Virus record (IMG/VR): IMGVR_UViG_3300027973_000195
Coordinates: 1-26,353 of that record
Direction: 5' to 3' (one strand)
Length of the DNA: 26,353 bases
Origin: a virus
Every line of letters starts with the position of its first letter. Within the stretch, counting starts at the first letter, position 1. A program made the position numbers and the translations under genes. This document shows, piece after piece, positions 13,947 to 21,454 of the stretch. The notes under the pieces were generated by a model, which was not told the origin of the DNA, ran no database searches, and saw only the letters and a program-made list of their open reading frames with translations.

Positions 13947-16616
13947 TCAACTTACCCTGGACTGGCTCCTGATGTTATCGATCCGGTTGCTCACGTCTTC
14001 ATATTCTCCATACAGCATTTTGGCGATGATACCATTGGCAAGGATCTGGTTCAGGTCCTTTACGGCCGTAGTCAGTTCATTACTCGAGGCTTCGGTTGCC
14101 CTGGGGATAAATCCACCATTTTCAAACACTGTCTTCATGGAACTGGTGATCCTCGGGATATTCATTGTCATGAGGCCGGTACCGGATTGAGATCCCGCCA
14201 TGAGCATATCGATCAATGGTTTGTTTCTGGCATACGTTTTCCTGGAGAGAATGGGTTCACCACCTTCCACTTCACCTATCTTTGTGCCGGCGCGATCAAC
14301 AAGTGCGATACCGCCCTGCGCATGGCTTGGTCCATCAGGAAGAAAACCACCGTCTGCAAATTGAGGGGCTTTGGCTGAGCGGATGGCTGCAATTTGCGCG
14401 CCGGTAGTCGCAGCAACCAAACCAACCTGAACAGCTCGTAAAACTCCAAAGGTTGCAGCATCCAGTGTACCTGGTCTTGCTGCAAGCGTTGAGATAATTG
14501 CCGATGCGGCACCAATAAGCGCCTGCACCGTCTGAGCATTCTTATCGCGCTCAAACTGTCTTTTCCTAATCTCACGTTGCCGATTTTCAGATTGCTTATC
14601 TATCTGTGCAACTCTCCTTTCGTACTCCTGTTGAGAGATGACCCGTTTATCAAAAAGTTCTTGAACAGCCCTTTTCCTGAGTTCGTTGTTTTGAAGTTCT
14701 TTTTGTAAGGCTGCATCCTCCGCTGCTGCTCTTACCTGGGATAAATTTGTATACGCGTCAGTGAGTCCTGAAATAGTGTCAAGAACATATTGAGCATTGT
14801 CCTGGTTTTTCCTTGCAAAATCACCGATTGGATCTGCTTGACCGGCATCGATATTGGCCTGAACCTCCTTGCTCGGCGCAACATCGACTTTTACAGGTAT
14901 CTTGGTTGGGGCTAGTTTTGTAGCCTCCTCAAAACCTGTTTTCAACATCGTCTCAATAAGAGACTTCATTTTTGCTCTGGCCTGATCTTCATCCAAGTCA
15001 AAAAATGAAGTAAAATCAATCCTGCCTTCAGATACTTTTCTGAAGGCTAAATTGTCAAGCTCCCTTTTCAGAACTTCCTCTACACCATTGAGGGCCTCAC
15101 GTGCCTGCTCAGGAGTGATAAGCCCACGCTTCAGTGCCTCATTTATCTTCTTGATTCGGTCCTCAGCCTCTTCATTCACTTTACGATATGCAGCCAGTAT
15201 CGGTTGAACAACATCCTGCACCTTGTTCTTTACATCCTGAAAGTCTTTCAAGGCTTTTTCGTTCTCCCTTTTCAAACTGTTCAACACCTTCTGACCATCA
15301 GTTTTTTTAATCTCTTCATCTGTCAACCCGGTACCTCTCCGTATAGTCTGGTCTATTGAGGGGATAGTGGAAGAAGGCAAACCGGGAGCATTGCGCGAAA
15401 GCTCTTTAAGTCTTCGCTGTCTTTGAAAATCATCTTCCAGCTCACCAGTCACCAAGTTTTTCCCGCCTGAGGTTACTGTTTTGAAACCGAGTTTGAGCCT
15501 CTCCCAAAAACTCATATCTTTTGCCTTGTCATAGAGGAAAGATATTCGTTGGGTGACACCCGATATCGCCGAAAAAAATTCTTTGATCACTGGCAGTAGA
15601 TCCGTACTAATCGATTCCTTAAGGTTGGCAATTTCTTGTTTGGTTTTTGCAATCTGCCCAGCGGTAGTTTCTCCAAAGGCTTTAGCAGCACCATCAACCT
15701 TCGGCTTTAGTTGATCCATAATGATCCCGAAAGCTTCAGTCTCATCTTTTGCATCCGATATGTTGATGCCATATGTCTTCAAAGCCTTACCATTACCCTC
15801 CAAGGCTTTGGTGATAACATCAGTGGCCGTACCGAGATCTATCCTTTGCTTGGCAGCAAAATCCAGAATTACTGGGACAAGTTTCTTTATCTGGTCTTCA
15901 GTCAACTTACCGTATAAAAGCAATTTGTCAAACACTCCGAGAATCTCATCATTATCCAGAAACCCAAGTGACTCAGCAAGATTATCTGCCTGGCTAGATA
16001 TTCTCTCGAATGCATCTGACTTACCTAAATTATCAAGTGTGGCCTTAAGCCTGGCTGCAGCTTCTTCAGCCTGCAATGCCTCATCAACTCCTTCGGACAA
16101 GAAGTTAATTGCACTAGACAATACTGCACCACCAGCGAGAATGCCACCAGCGAAAAGCCCTCCATTTCCTAACAGACTACCCAACCCATTCTGGATCTTA
16201 CCCAGGAAGCCCTGGTTCTTTGCGATATCATTCAGGGATGTGTTGATGCCATTGGCTGCATTGCGCACACGAAGCAGCGTCTGTTCTGCCGCCCTCAGCT
16301 GTTGCAGCTTCTGCGCTGCCGCTTCACTATTGGCAGGAAGGGTTTTTAATTCCCGGTTCAGCTTCTGCACAGCAGCCTCTGCCATCCGGATCGATGGCAG
16401 CACCTTACCATCCAGCACGTCCTTGATCTGGCCAATGCGGTTCCTGGTATCACCCAGGTCATTCATCTGCTTGGTTGCATCCTTGCCAGCTTTCTTCTGC
16501 CGCTCAATGGCCGCCACCAGTTCATTCTCCTTCTTGGTCAGCCGCTCCAGGGACTGCTCAGCAGTAGCCTGATCGATATAGATATTGAGCCGCCGATTTA
16601 CAACTTCGTTTGCCAT
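13947..16616 (-). CDS. Tail tape measure protein
   Basis: 889 residues, the longest protein here. It sets tail length and leaves the tail with the DNA. Coiled-coil heptads fill residues 15-135, followed by a hydrophobic stretch at 153-173 (LFAGGILAGGAVLSSAINFL). Long helices rich in Lys, Glu and Ala follow, including QKELQNNELRKRAVQELFDK and ISQQEYERRVAQIDKQSENR. Near the end come Ala-rich hydrophobic helices (LIGAASAIISTLAA, LVAATTGAQIAAIRSA) and a Gly-rich FADGGFLPDGPSHAQGGIA segment, all usual for tape measures. By the rough rule of about 1.5 A per residue the tail would be about 130 nm. The ATG overlaps the upstream stop by one base (TAATG). Confidence 0.88.
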   Translation of the reverse strand: MANEVVNRRLNIYIDQATAEQSLERLTKKENELVAAIERQKKAGKDATKQMNDLGDTRNRIGQIKDVLDGKVLPSIRMAEAAVQKLNRELKTLPANSEAAAQKLQQLRAAEQTLLRVRNAANGINTSLNDIAKNQGFLGKIQNGLGSLLGNGGLFAGGILAGGAVLSSAINFLSEGVDEALQAEEAAARLKATLDNLGKSDAFERISSQADNLAESLGFLDNDEILGVFDKLLLYGKLTEDQIKKLVPVILDFAAKQRIDLGTATDVITKALEGNGKALKTYGINISDAKDETEAFGIIMDQLKPKVDGAAKAFGETTAGQIAKTKQEIANLKESISTDLLPVIKEFFSAISGVTQRISFLYDKAKDMSFWERLKLGFKTVTSGGKNLVTGELEDDFQRQRRLKELSRNAPGLPSSTIPSIDQTIRRGTGLTDEEIKKTDGQKVLNSLKRENEKALKDFQDVKNKVQDVVQPILAAYRKVNEEAEDRIKKINEALKRGLITPEQAREALNGVEEVLKRELDNLAFRKVSEGRIDFTSFFDLDEDQARAKMKSLIETMLKTGFEEATKLAPTKIPVKVDVAPSKEVQANIDAGQADPIGDFARKNQDNAQYVLDTISGLTDAYTNLSQVRAAAEDAALQKELQNNELRKRAVQELFDKRVISQQEYERRVAQIDKQSENRQREIRKRQFERDKNAQTVQALIGAASAIISTLAARPGTLDAATFGVLRAVQVGLVAATTGAQIAAIRSAKAPQFADGGFLPDGPSHAQGGIALVDRAGTKIGEVEGGEPILSRKTYARNKPLIDMLMAGSQSGTGLMTMNIPRITSSMKTVFENGGFIPRATEASSNELTTAVKDLNQILANGIIAKMLYGEYEDVSNRIDNIRSQSRVS

Positions 16617-16999
16617 TACCTGATCAAAAGTTTATTGATGATTTCTGAACCTATCTCTTCAGCCACGATGTCTGCCAGCTCATCGATCTTACGCTCAATG
16701 ACCGGATTGAACCAAGGCTTTGCCACACGGTTGGTGGATCCTACCTGGTCAATGGTGGTACCGCGGCCTACGCCCTTATGTACGTAGATCATGTGCCGGG
16801 GAATGGCATATGATACGCGGGATATGAGCTTGTCTTTTTTGGGAGTGCGGACGGTGAGAGATCTTTCCGCCGCCTTCGGAGATTTCGATTTATCGCTGTG
16901 CTTGATCCCCAGGGTACGGATCTCAGTCACAAGGTCACCTTTGGTACTCTGTGCCCATCCCACAATTCTTGCATTCGCCACATCGTAATTGATGTCCAT
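16616..16999 (-). CDS. Probable tail completion / neck protein (HK97 gp10-like)
   Basis: 127 residues from the ATG at 16999; the frame opens at a TTG at 17014, but the ATG has the standard distance to the upstream box. The segment IPRHMIYVHKGVGRGTT followed by KPWFNPVIERKIDELADIVAEEIG matches the general pattern of gp10/tail-completion proteins (a Y-hydrophobic-H-K-G motif, then RPWxxPxx and a C-terminal helix). Such proteins cap the tail tube or join it to the head. The call is by pattern and position just before the tape measure, not by a proven signature. Confidence 0.55.
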   Translation of the reverse strand: MDINYDVANARIVGWAQSTKGDLVTEIRTLGIKHSDKSKSPKAAERSLTVRTPKKDKLISRVSYAIPRHMIYVHKGVGRGTTIDQVGSTNRVAKPWFNPVIERKIDELADIVAEEIGSEIINKLLIR

Positions 17000-17004
17000 G
17001 ATAG

Positions 17005-17039
17005 CAAGTTGCAATGATAAAACCGTGATGGAAAGGACA
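17005..17039 (-). promoter_or_regulatory. Late-promoter-like element P3 (tape-measure unit)
   Basis: Minus-strand box TGTCCTTTC at 17039-17031, 23 nt, then TTG at 17007-17005. The ATG at 16999 follows after 5 nt. The box starts one base after the T-run of the terminator at 17041-17069, so the two form one terminator-promoter cassette. Confidence 0.62.
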
Positions 17040-17040
17040 C

Positions 17041-17069
17041 AAAAAAGCCCCGAGGGAAGGGGCTTTTTT
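17041..17069 (-). terminator. Rho-independent terminator after the head/tail-tube unit
   Basis: GCCCC at 17047-17051 pairs with GGGGC at 17059-17063 around a 7-nt loop, with six A before and six T after on the plus strand, so it can work in both directions. On the minus strand it begins inside the TAA stop of the 56-residue gene (17068-17070). The late box follows at once. Confidence 0.88.
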
Positions 17070-17238
17070 AGTTTTTCATCTCACCAATAAACAGGTACAG
17101 GCTGTAGATAGGATCAGGCGGACATGGTAGGTCTTTTGGGTGGTTCAGTATAAGGTAAAACAGGGTGCGTTGAAGCTCTTCCCTGTGTTCCCGGATATGA
17201 TCCAGGAGCTGTTGTTCCTCTAAGCTGAGTGCTCTCAT
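17068..17238 (-). CDS. Small 56-residue protein before the tape measure
   Basis: ATG at 17238, TAA at 17068-17070. The product starts MRALSLEEQQLLDHIREH and continues with helical REELQRTLFYLILNHPKD and a short tail DPIYSLYLFIGEMKN. The helical, acidic-then-hydrophobic make-up and the place one gene before the tape-measure unit suit a tail-assembly chaperone, but there is no frameshift arrangement with the gene before it as in the classical G/GT pair (78 nt separate them). Its stop is merged with the terminator. No family recognised; coding is supported by frame length, start and placement only. Confidence 0.6.
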   Translation of the reverse strand: MRALSLEEQQLLDHIREHREELQRTLFYLILNHPKDLPCPPDPIYSLYLFIGEMKN

Positions 17239-17316
17239 ATGGTATAAATTGAGCCTGCGATGTTACTCAATTACTGCGGCCTTTCATTGGGAAAAAAACG
17301 TTAAAACTGATGTGTT

Positions 17317-17526
17317 TTACTCAACGGGAGACAGACGGTTGTACTTCTCTTTAATGAGCTGATCAGCCACCTCCAGGGTGATCTCAGAAAACCATCCTTG
17401 ATCTCCATTGGCAGGCCAATTCGCTTGGGGAACCCTGATCTTGAAGTCTGCAGGAACTTCAACCGGTTGGTACTTCTTTGCTACCTCCGGATGCTTGAAC
17501 TGAAATGATGATGTTGCCTTTGCCAT
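17317..17526 (-). CDS. Small protein after the tail-tube candidate
   Basis: 69 residues from the ATG at 17526; an in-frame GTG at 17559 lies inside the hairpin and is rejected. Begins MAKATSSFQFKHPEVAKKYQ and ends in helical EITLEVADQLIKEKYNRL. Size and position suit a tail-assembly chaperone or small tail protein; nothing specific is recognised. The start shares its 5' context (ACTACTACC then ATGGCAAAAGC) with the gene starting at 18408, part of a duplicated intergenic segment. Confidence 0.65.
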   Translation of the reverse strand: MAKATSSFQFKHPEVAKKYQPVEVPADFKIRVPQANWPANGDQGWFSEITLEVADQLIKEKYNRLSPVE

Positions 17527-17541
17527 GGTAGTAGTTTTGTG

Positions 17542-17563
17542 AAGGGTGCCCGTAGGCACCCTT
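17542..17563 (-). other. Hairpin with UACG tetraloop, copy B
   Basis: Minus-strand AAGGGTGCC / GGCACCCTT, a perfect 9-bp stem closing a TACG loop; C(UACG)G belongs to the very stable UNCG tetraloops. It lies between the stop of the tail-tube candidate and the next ATG. No T-run follows, so it is more likely an mRNA 3'-end stabiliser or attenuator than a full terminator. The same hairpin occurs at 18422-18443. Confidence 0.7.
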
Positions 17564-17577
17564 ATTGATTGATTGGT

Positions 17578-18123
17578 TTATGCTTTGACGGTCACTGCAC
17601 CAGCATACCAGTACTTGTCTGCGCTCTGGATGGTGATCTCGTACTCACGGACGCCACCATCGTTCCGGCTTCCGCTCTTTGAAGTGTATGCACTCACTTG
17701 TGCAGGGTTACACTCAGAGCCCAGCTGGACGTAGTAGTTAACGCCGCATGTAGGATCATTGAAAAGCCAGATGCCATCCTCGTTCATCACTTGCTCCAGC
17801 CATTCTTCAATGACGGCAGAGTGACCTTTGATGGTGATGATGTACTGATAGTTCGGAACCAGTCCACCCTTTTCACCAACAGCTGCAGAACCTTCCTGGC
17901 GCACTGCACCAGATTTAGCCTTCAGCTGAGAAAACCCTTTAAGGGCAGGAAAGGTGTGAGCCGTATTGATCTTTTTGAAATCACCGGCAGCGGCCCAGGT
18001 GGCTGGTTTCTGGATGACGGTGAAATCTGCCAGTGGAGCGAACAGCGCAATGTCAGAATGCCCGGGCTTTACATCCGCGGCACCGACAACTGCTGTGTTG
18101 ATATTTCCAAAATTGTAAGGCAC
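17578..18123 (-). CDS. Probable major tail (tube) protein
   Basis: 181 residues, beta-rich, starting MPYNFGNINTAVVGAADVK. Segments such as DIALFAPLADFTVIQKP, KGGLVPNYQYIITIKGHSAVIEEWLEQV and REYEITIQSADKYWYAGAV look like a tail-tube fold. It lies between the capsid gene and the tape measure, where a major tail protein is expected, and is followed by a stable hairpin like the one after the capsid gene, which suits an abundant mRNA. The family is inferred from position and composition; a head decoration protein is the main alternative. Confidence 0.55.
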   Translation of the reverse strand: MPYNFGNINTAVVGAADVKPGHSDIALFAPLADFTVIQKPATWAAAGDFKKINTAHTFPALKGFSQLKAKSGAVRQEGSAAVGEKGGLVPNYQYIITIKGHSAVIEEWLEQVMNEDGIWLFNDPTCGVNYYVQLGSECNPAQVSAYTSKSGSRNDGGVREYEITIQSADKYWYAGAVTVKA

Positions 18124-18147
18124 TGTATTAAGTTTTAATGGTAAGAA

Positions 18148-18408
18148 TTATGCTTCTTCAATCACCCCTGCCTTCACCGATACCAGGAACTCATTGATGG
18201 TTTTACCACCCAGCTCTTCGTACTGTGTATCATCAGTAGCGGCTTCCAGGGAAGTCCTCTCTCCGATGCCTGGCACGTTAAACTTCGCGATGGCGTAGAC
18301 ATAGTCTTTCTCATCAACGGTGAATTTCTGGCCCGCTTTGGGCGCTTCTGCTTGCGCAGCTTCTGCAACATCTGCTGCAGGTTTTGGGGCTTTGTTTGCT
18401 TTTGCCAT
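18148..18408 (-). CDS. Small head-region protein after the major capsid gene
   Basis: 86 residues. The first 25 are a low-complexity Ala/Lys/Pro arm (AKANKAPKPAADVAEAAQAE); the rest is a small domain (KFTVDEKDYVYAIAKFNVPG, then GGKTINEFLVSVKAG). Size and the place directly after the capsid gene suggest a head-tail joining, decoration or tail-linked protein, none proven. Its 5' region is the partner of the duplicated intergenic segment in front of the gene at 17526. Confidence 0.65.
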   Translation of the reverse strand: MAKANKAPKPAADVAEAAQAEAPKAGQKFTVDEKDYVYAIAKFNVPGIGERTSLEAATDDTQYEELGGKTINEFLVSVKAGVIEEA

Positions 18409-18421
18409 GGTAGTAGTTTGA

Positions 18422-18443
18422 AAGGGTGCCCGTAGGCACCCTT
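18422..18443 (-). other. Hairpin with UACG tetraloop, copy A
   Basis: The same 9-bp stem (AAGGGTGCC / GGCACCCTT) and TACG loop as at 17542-17563, here between the capsid stop (18457) and the next ATG (18408). TTTC follows, too short for a clear T-run. The surrounding bases, including the stop-proximal part and ACTACTACCATGGCAAAAGC, are also shared with the other copy. Confidence 0.7.
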
Positions 18444-18456
18444 ATGGTTAATTGAT

Positions 18457-19347
18457 TTATGCTTGATCGTTCACCAGGATAGCCTCCAGATCTTGGATCT
18501 GTGTGCCAATGGGCATCATCAAGCGAACCTCGATGATGTTCCTGCGTTGTGAAGCGGCTACCTGTACACGCTCAGCGTCTGTACCGAACACCAGGTTGTC
18601 TGGCAAAGTCGCAATGAGACGGCTGGAGGTACCCATCCAGGATACAGGACGGATCTCAACGTTCAAGTTGTCCATCTTGTACCGGCCTTCCGCGTTCTTG
18701 TCAAACTGGAAGTTGTACGCGGTACGGTAGTGCTTACGGAAGTTGTCAAACTTCGCGTAGGAGCAATAAATGATGAATCCTCTCTCACGCATCCAGGTGG
18801 GGGCGTTGGTCACCATCAGCTCGAACTTGTCAACACCGTTGGCATCGGTGATCGCACCGGTAACAACGGGACTCAAGGTTGTTGCTGTGATCAAAGCCGC
18901 AATGGATGTTCCCCAACCATCTGCGATGGCTGCGGAGGTAGTGCCAGAAGCGTTACGTACACCCAGATACAATGAGTTCCTGAGCACCTCATCCAAGAAG
19001 GCCTTGGAGATGTGGTTCAAAGACTGCTCATAGAACGGTGCACCATCCTGGTTAGCCAGGTATGTGTTCCTGAATTCTTCGGCATCGAAATCGAAATCCC
19101 ACTTTGACTGGTATGCGGTCAGCACCCTGTCAGTGAATTTCGGGCCGGTAGTCAACGCATCAGCAGCGGTGTAAGGGCGTGGGTTGCCCACTGCGCTGAG
19201 CTTGGTCATTGCCTGAGGGGCGTTGACATTGGTACGAACCTGAACGCCCTGACCACGAAGGTTCCAGTTGAGCAGGTTCTTTTCGAAAATTGACGGACCG
19301 CGCTCAACAAACGAGCTGGTTAACGCGGAAAGATCGGGAGTTGGCAT
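18457..19347 (-). CDS. Major capsid protein
   Basis: 296 residues, directly after the protease/scaffold gene, the usual order. The sequence has the alternating helix/strand make-up of an HK97-fold capsid protein: a helical N-terminal region, FDFDAEEFRNTYLANQ (residues about 78-97), a central AFLDEVLRNSLYLGVRNASG segment, and a beta-rich C-terminal half (NLNVEIRPVSWMGTSSRLIATLPDNL, ending in MPIGTQIQDLEAIL). No long N-terminal delta domain is seen, consistent with a separate scaffold. A stable hairpin follows the gene, as expected for a highly expressed mRNA. Confidence 0.78.
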   Translation of the reverse strand: MPTPDLSALTSSFVERGPSIFEKNLLNWNLRGQGVQVRTNVNAPQAMTKLSAVGNPRPYTAADALTTGPKFTDRVLTAYQSKWDFDFDAEEFRNTYLANQDGAPFYEQSLNHISKAFLDEVLRNSLYLGVRNASGTTSAAIADGWGTSIAALITATTLSPVVTGAITDANGVDKFELMVTNAPTWMRERGFIIYCSYAKFDNFRKHYRTAYNFQFDKNAEGRYKMDNLNVEIRPVSWMGTSSRLIATLPDNLVFGTDAERVQVAASQRRNIIEVRLMMPIGTQIQDLEAILVNDQA

Positions 19348-19380
19348 GATCTGTGTTTTTTAGTTTTTAAAGTGTATGAA

Positions 19381-19785
19381 TTACTTGATTCTGGCCAGCT
19401 GAGCCTTCTTCTCAAGGTCATAGCTGGTGAGGTATTTATCCTCAGGGTTATCCGAAAAGCTATCAGCAGCTTTGTTGGTGTTTACCGGAGCAAGCGTCAG
19501 CGGGTTCATCTTCTCCACCTGCGCTTCCAGTTCTGCAATACGGCTGTTTGCAGTGGCCAGGTCAGCGGTGAGCTGAGTGTTCTGGTCATTGGCTGCTTGC
19601 AATGCCGTTTGAGCATCGGTGGCAATGGTGCCAGCTTCTGCAGCAGCAGTTTCCAGACTGCCGAGTTGAGCCTCAATGTTGTTCAGGTTCTCTTCTGTCA
19701 GAAGAAACCCGTTCTCCACAACTTCAAAAGCTTCAGCCTTTGATGCCGTGAGAGTGCGTGTAAATGCGGTCACTGATTGTTCCAT
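19381..19785 (-). CDS. Nested scaffold protein from an internal start (predicted)
   Basis: Same frame as the protease. An ATG at 19785 (protease residue 302) is preceded by the A-rich tract GTTAAAAAACAAAAAAAG, the sort of unstructured A-rich leader that helps initiation in Bacteroidota. It would give a 134-residue product, MEQSVTAFTRTLTAS onward, holding only the coiled-coil scaffold part. This is the lambda Nu3 arrangement. The internal start is an inference; the full-length product is certain to be encoded. Confidence 0.45.
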   Translation of the reverse strand: MEQSVTAFTRTLTASKAEAFEVVENGFLLTEENLNNIEAQLGSLETAAAEAGTIATDAQTALQAANDQNTQLTADLATANSRIAELEAQVEKMNPLTLAPVNTNKAADSFSDNPEDKYLTSYDLEKKAQLARIK

Positions 19786-20688
19786 CTTTTTTTGTTTTTT
19801 AACTAGGGTAAGGGATTCCTTGATTGCCATTTCGAAGGATCCTATCTTATCGATCAGGCCAAACTTCATGGCCTCTTTGGCATTGTACGTTTTCCCGCTC
19901 AGCACGTTCTCTTTTTCCAAGTTCAACTTTCCGGATCTGTTCTCTTTCACCGCGCTCAGGAAAGTTTCATTGAGTGGATCTAGGACCTCCTGAATGAGCT
20001 GCGTATAATCGCCCTGATTCATCTTGTGGAAGTCACCGTTCTTATCTGTGGAATCGGTGGCGTACACCTCATGCACCACAGCGCCTTGCCTCTCATACAT
20101 CCCTTTGCGATCAATCCAGCTGGCCATGGTACCGATGGAACCGATGGTAGCGTTGAACCCTTTGTTGGACCCATCGCTCACGATCATCTTAGCTCCTGAA
20201 CCGATCCAGTATGCAGCGCTGGCCATCATGCTGTTGACATATGCAACCACCGGCTTCTGTGATCCCTTGACAATGTTTGCCAAAGCTTCAGTGCCGTCAA
20301 CTGATCCACCAGGCGAATCCATGTAGAGCACAATGGACTGAACTGAATCATCCTGATTGGCCGCCATGATTGCCTGACCCATGGTCATGGTACCGGCAGC
20401 ACCACAGTAGTCATACTTCATCACAGGACCATCAATCATTACGATCTGTACAGGGCCCTTGGGCGAGTAGTTCCCACTCTCATCGGCACGCATGAAATTG
20501 GAATAGTCGCCTCTTCTTACATCCCACTTCACTGGCACGGCGGCCATGATCTCCTGCTTACGCTGAGTGAAGGCTTCTGGTGACAGATCCCCATTCAAAA
20601 ACTGTATGGCCACAGCGCTCCATTGCTTTGCAGCAGTGGGCTCCATGAGCCATTTAGTGTTCAACAATTGCCTGAGAATCTGAATCAT
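19381..20688 (-). CDS. Prohead protease (S49/ClpP-like) with C-terminal scaffold domain
   Basis: 435 residues. The protease core covers about 78-290: VQSIVLYMDSPGGSVDG near 116-132 (the D-S-P-G-G-S loop of ClpP/SppA folds), the nucleophile region NSMMASAAYW with Ser157, then NKGFNATIGSIGTMASW and GSFEMAIKES. The Ser/Lys mechanism is known for S49; the general-base lysine cannot be fixed by eye. From about residue 302 the chain becomes a coiled coil (LNNIEAQLGSLETAAAEAG, LATANSRIAELEAQVEK), typical of a scaffold. Protease plus scaffold in one frame, before the capsid gene, mirrors lambda C/Nu3. The ATG at 20688 follows the late box by 32 nt. Confidence 0.85.
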   Translation of the reverse strand: MIQILRQLLNTKWLMEPTAAKQWSAVAIQFLNGDLSPEAFTQRKQEIMAAVPVKWDVRRGDYSNFMRADESGNYSPKGPVQIVMIDGPVMKYDYCGAAGTMTMGQAIMAANQDDSVQSIVLYMDSPGGSVDGTEALANIVKGSQKPVVAYVNSMMASAAYWIGSGAKMIVSDGSNKGFNATIGSIGTMASWIDRKGMYERQGAVVHEVYATDSTDKNGDFHKMNQGDYTQLIQEVLDPLNETFLSAVKENRSGKLNLEKENVLSGKTYNAKEAMKFGLIDKIGSFEMAIKESLTLVKKQKKMEQSVTAFTRTLTASKAEAFEVVENGFLLTEENLNNIEAQLGSLETAAAEAGTIATDAQTALQAANDQNTQLTADLATANSRIAELEAQVEKMNPLTLAPVNTNKAADSFSDNPEDKYLTSYDLEKKAQLARIK

Positions 20689-20693
20689 CGGAT

Positions 20694-20729
20694 CAAAGAT
20701 TGCAAGGATTAAAAAAAAGGGAAAGGACA
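20694..20729 (-). promoter_or_regulatory. Late-promoter-like element P4 (head unit)
   Basis: Minus-strand box TGTCCTTTC at 20729-20721, 24 nt, then TTG at 20696-20694; the local bases AATCTTTG are one step from the TAnnTTTG consensus. The ATG at 20688 follows after 5 nt (ATCCG). The box begins 3 nt after the stop of the gene upstream, and no terminator precedes it. Confidence 0.65.
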
Positions 20730-20732
20730 GGA

Positions 20733-21173
20733 TTAATCTTCAGTGATATCAAGGTCTCCAACAGGGATGTTAACAGAAACCCCAGTGCTTACTGCGATGG
20801 ATGGCGTGAGTGCACCTTTGTACAACAGCTTGCCTGCGCCGGAAGCATCCGTACCTACTCCAAAATGCGTGACCGTCTGAGTTCCAGATGATGCAGGAGG
20901 GAACGTGATCGCAGCGGCATTGCTCACAAGGTTAGCCGCTACCGTAAACCCTGCAACGGAACGCGGGATGGCCTGCCTTGCATACGATCCGTATGTGGCT
21001 TCACTTGTTGCCTGCGTGCCCGCCTCACCAGGATCAGCCGTGTGAAGAGAGATGAAAAGGCTGCCGGCTGCGACAGAACCCCTCAGACCGGTGGCATCAC
21101 CAACCAGTGCTGCATTGGTGTTGTTGAAAAGGAGAAGAAGAAAATCGTTCTCCAGGGAATTTGACTTGCTCAT
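20733..21173 (-). CDS. Tail-fibre-associated structural protein
   Basis: 146 residues, Ala/Gly/Ser/Thr-rich. It begins MSKSNSLENDFLLLLFNNT, then VGDATGLRGSVAAGSLFISLHTADPGEAGTQA, a pattern I recognise from proteins often annotated as phage tail-fibre or virion structural proteins of unknown exact role. The second half is beta-rich (VTHFGVGTDASGAGKLLYKG). It is the last gene of the fibre unit, 2 nt after the upstream gene ends, supporting a role in the same fibre or its assembly. Confidence 0.65.
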   Translation of the reverse strand: MSKSNSLENDFLLLLFNNTNAALVGDATGLRGSVAAGSLFISLHTADPGEAGTQATSEATYGSYARQAIPRSVAGFTVAANLVSNAAAITFPPASSGTQTVTHFGVGTDASGAGKLLYKGALTPSIAVSTGVSVNIPVGDLDITED

Positions 21174-21175
21174 TG

Positions 21176-21454
21176 TTACTGATTTAAAGGTTTATCGAAA
21201 TGGATCTCTACAATTTTTCCTAGCGCTTTCTTGCTACCTACTTCCACATATGCCTGTATCTCCCATATCCCATGCTGATCTATATCTCCGTTGATCAGCT
21301 GGTACTGAAGGGCAGTGCCGGAAGGGGTGGCCGTCCAAAATCCTTTGAGACCATTGGGCTTTCTGTAAAGTATCCTTGTGACGGTAGCCCCAACGAGGGA
21401 GATACCTGTGTCAAGTCTTAGAAGCGTGTATGAATCACCTGCGTAGTAGCTCAT
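21176..21454 (-). CDS. Small Ig-like / BppU-N-like fibre-region protein
   Basis: 92 residues. The strand pattern GDSYTLLRLDTGISLVGATV, then a turn region, then DQHGIWEIQAYVEVGSKKALG and a final IVEIHF strand resembles the small beta-sandwich at the N-terminus of baseplate upper proteins (BppU family) that anchors fibres or receptor-binding proteins. Resemblance is by pattern only. It overlaps the fibre gene's stop by ATGA, so the two products are probably made together. Confidence 0.55.
   Translation of the reverse strand: MSYYAGDSYTLLRLDTGISLVGATVTRILYRKPNGLKGFWTATPSGTALQYQLINGDIDQHGIWEIQAYVEVGSKKALGKIVEIHFDKPLNQ

Noticed and set aside
17239-17526. Classical programmed frameshift between two tail chaperone genes
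   Set aside because: The two small genes are 78 nt apart and a stop follows soon after the first in every frame, so no G/GT-type fusion can be made.
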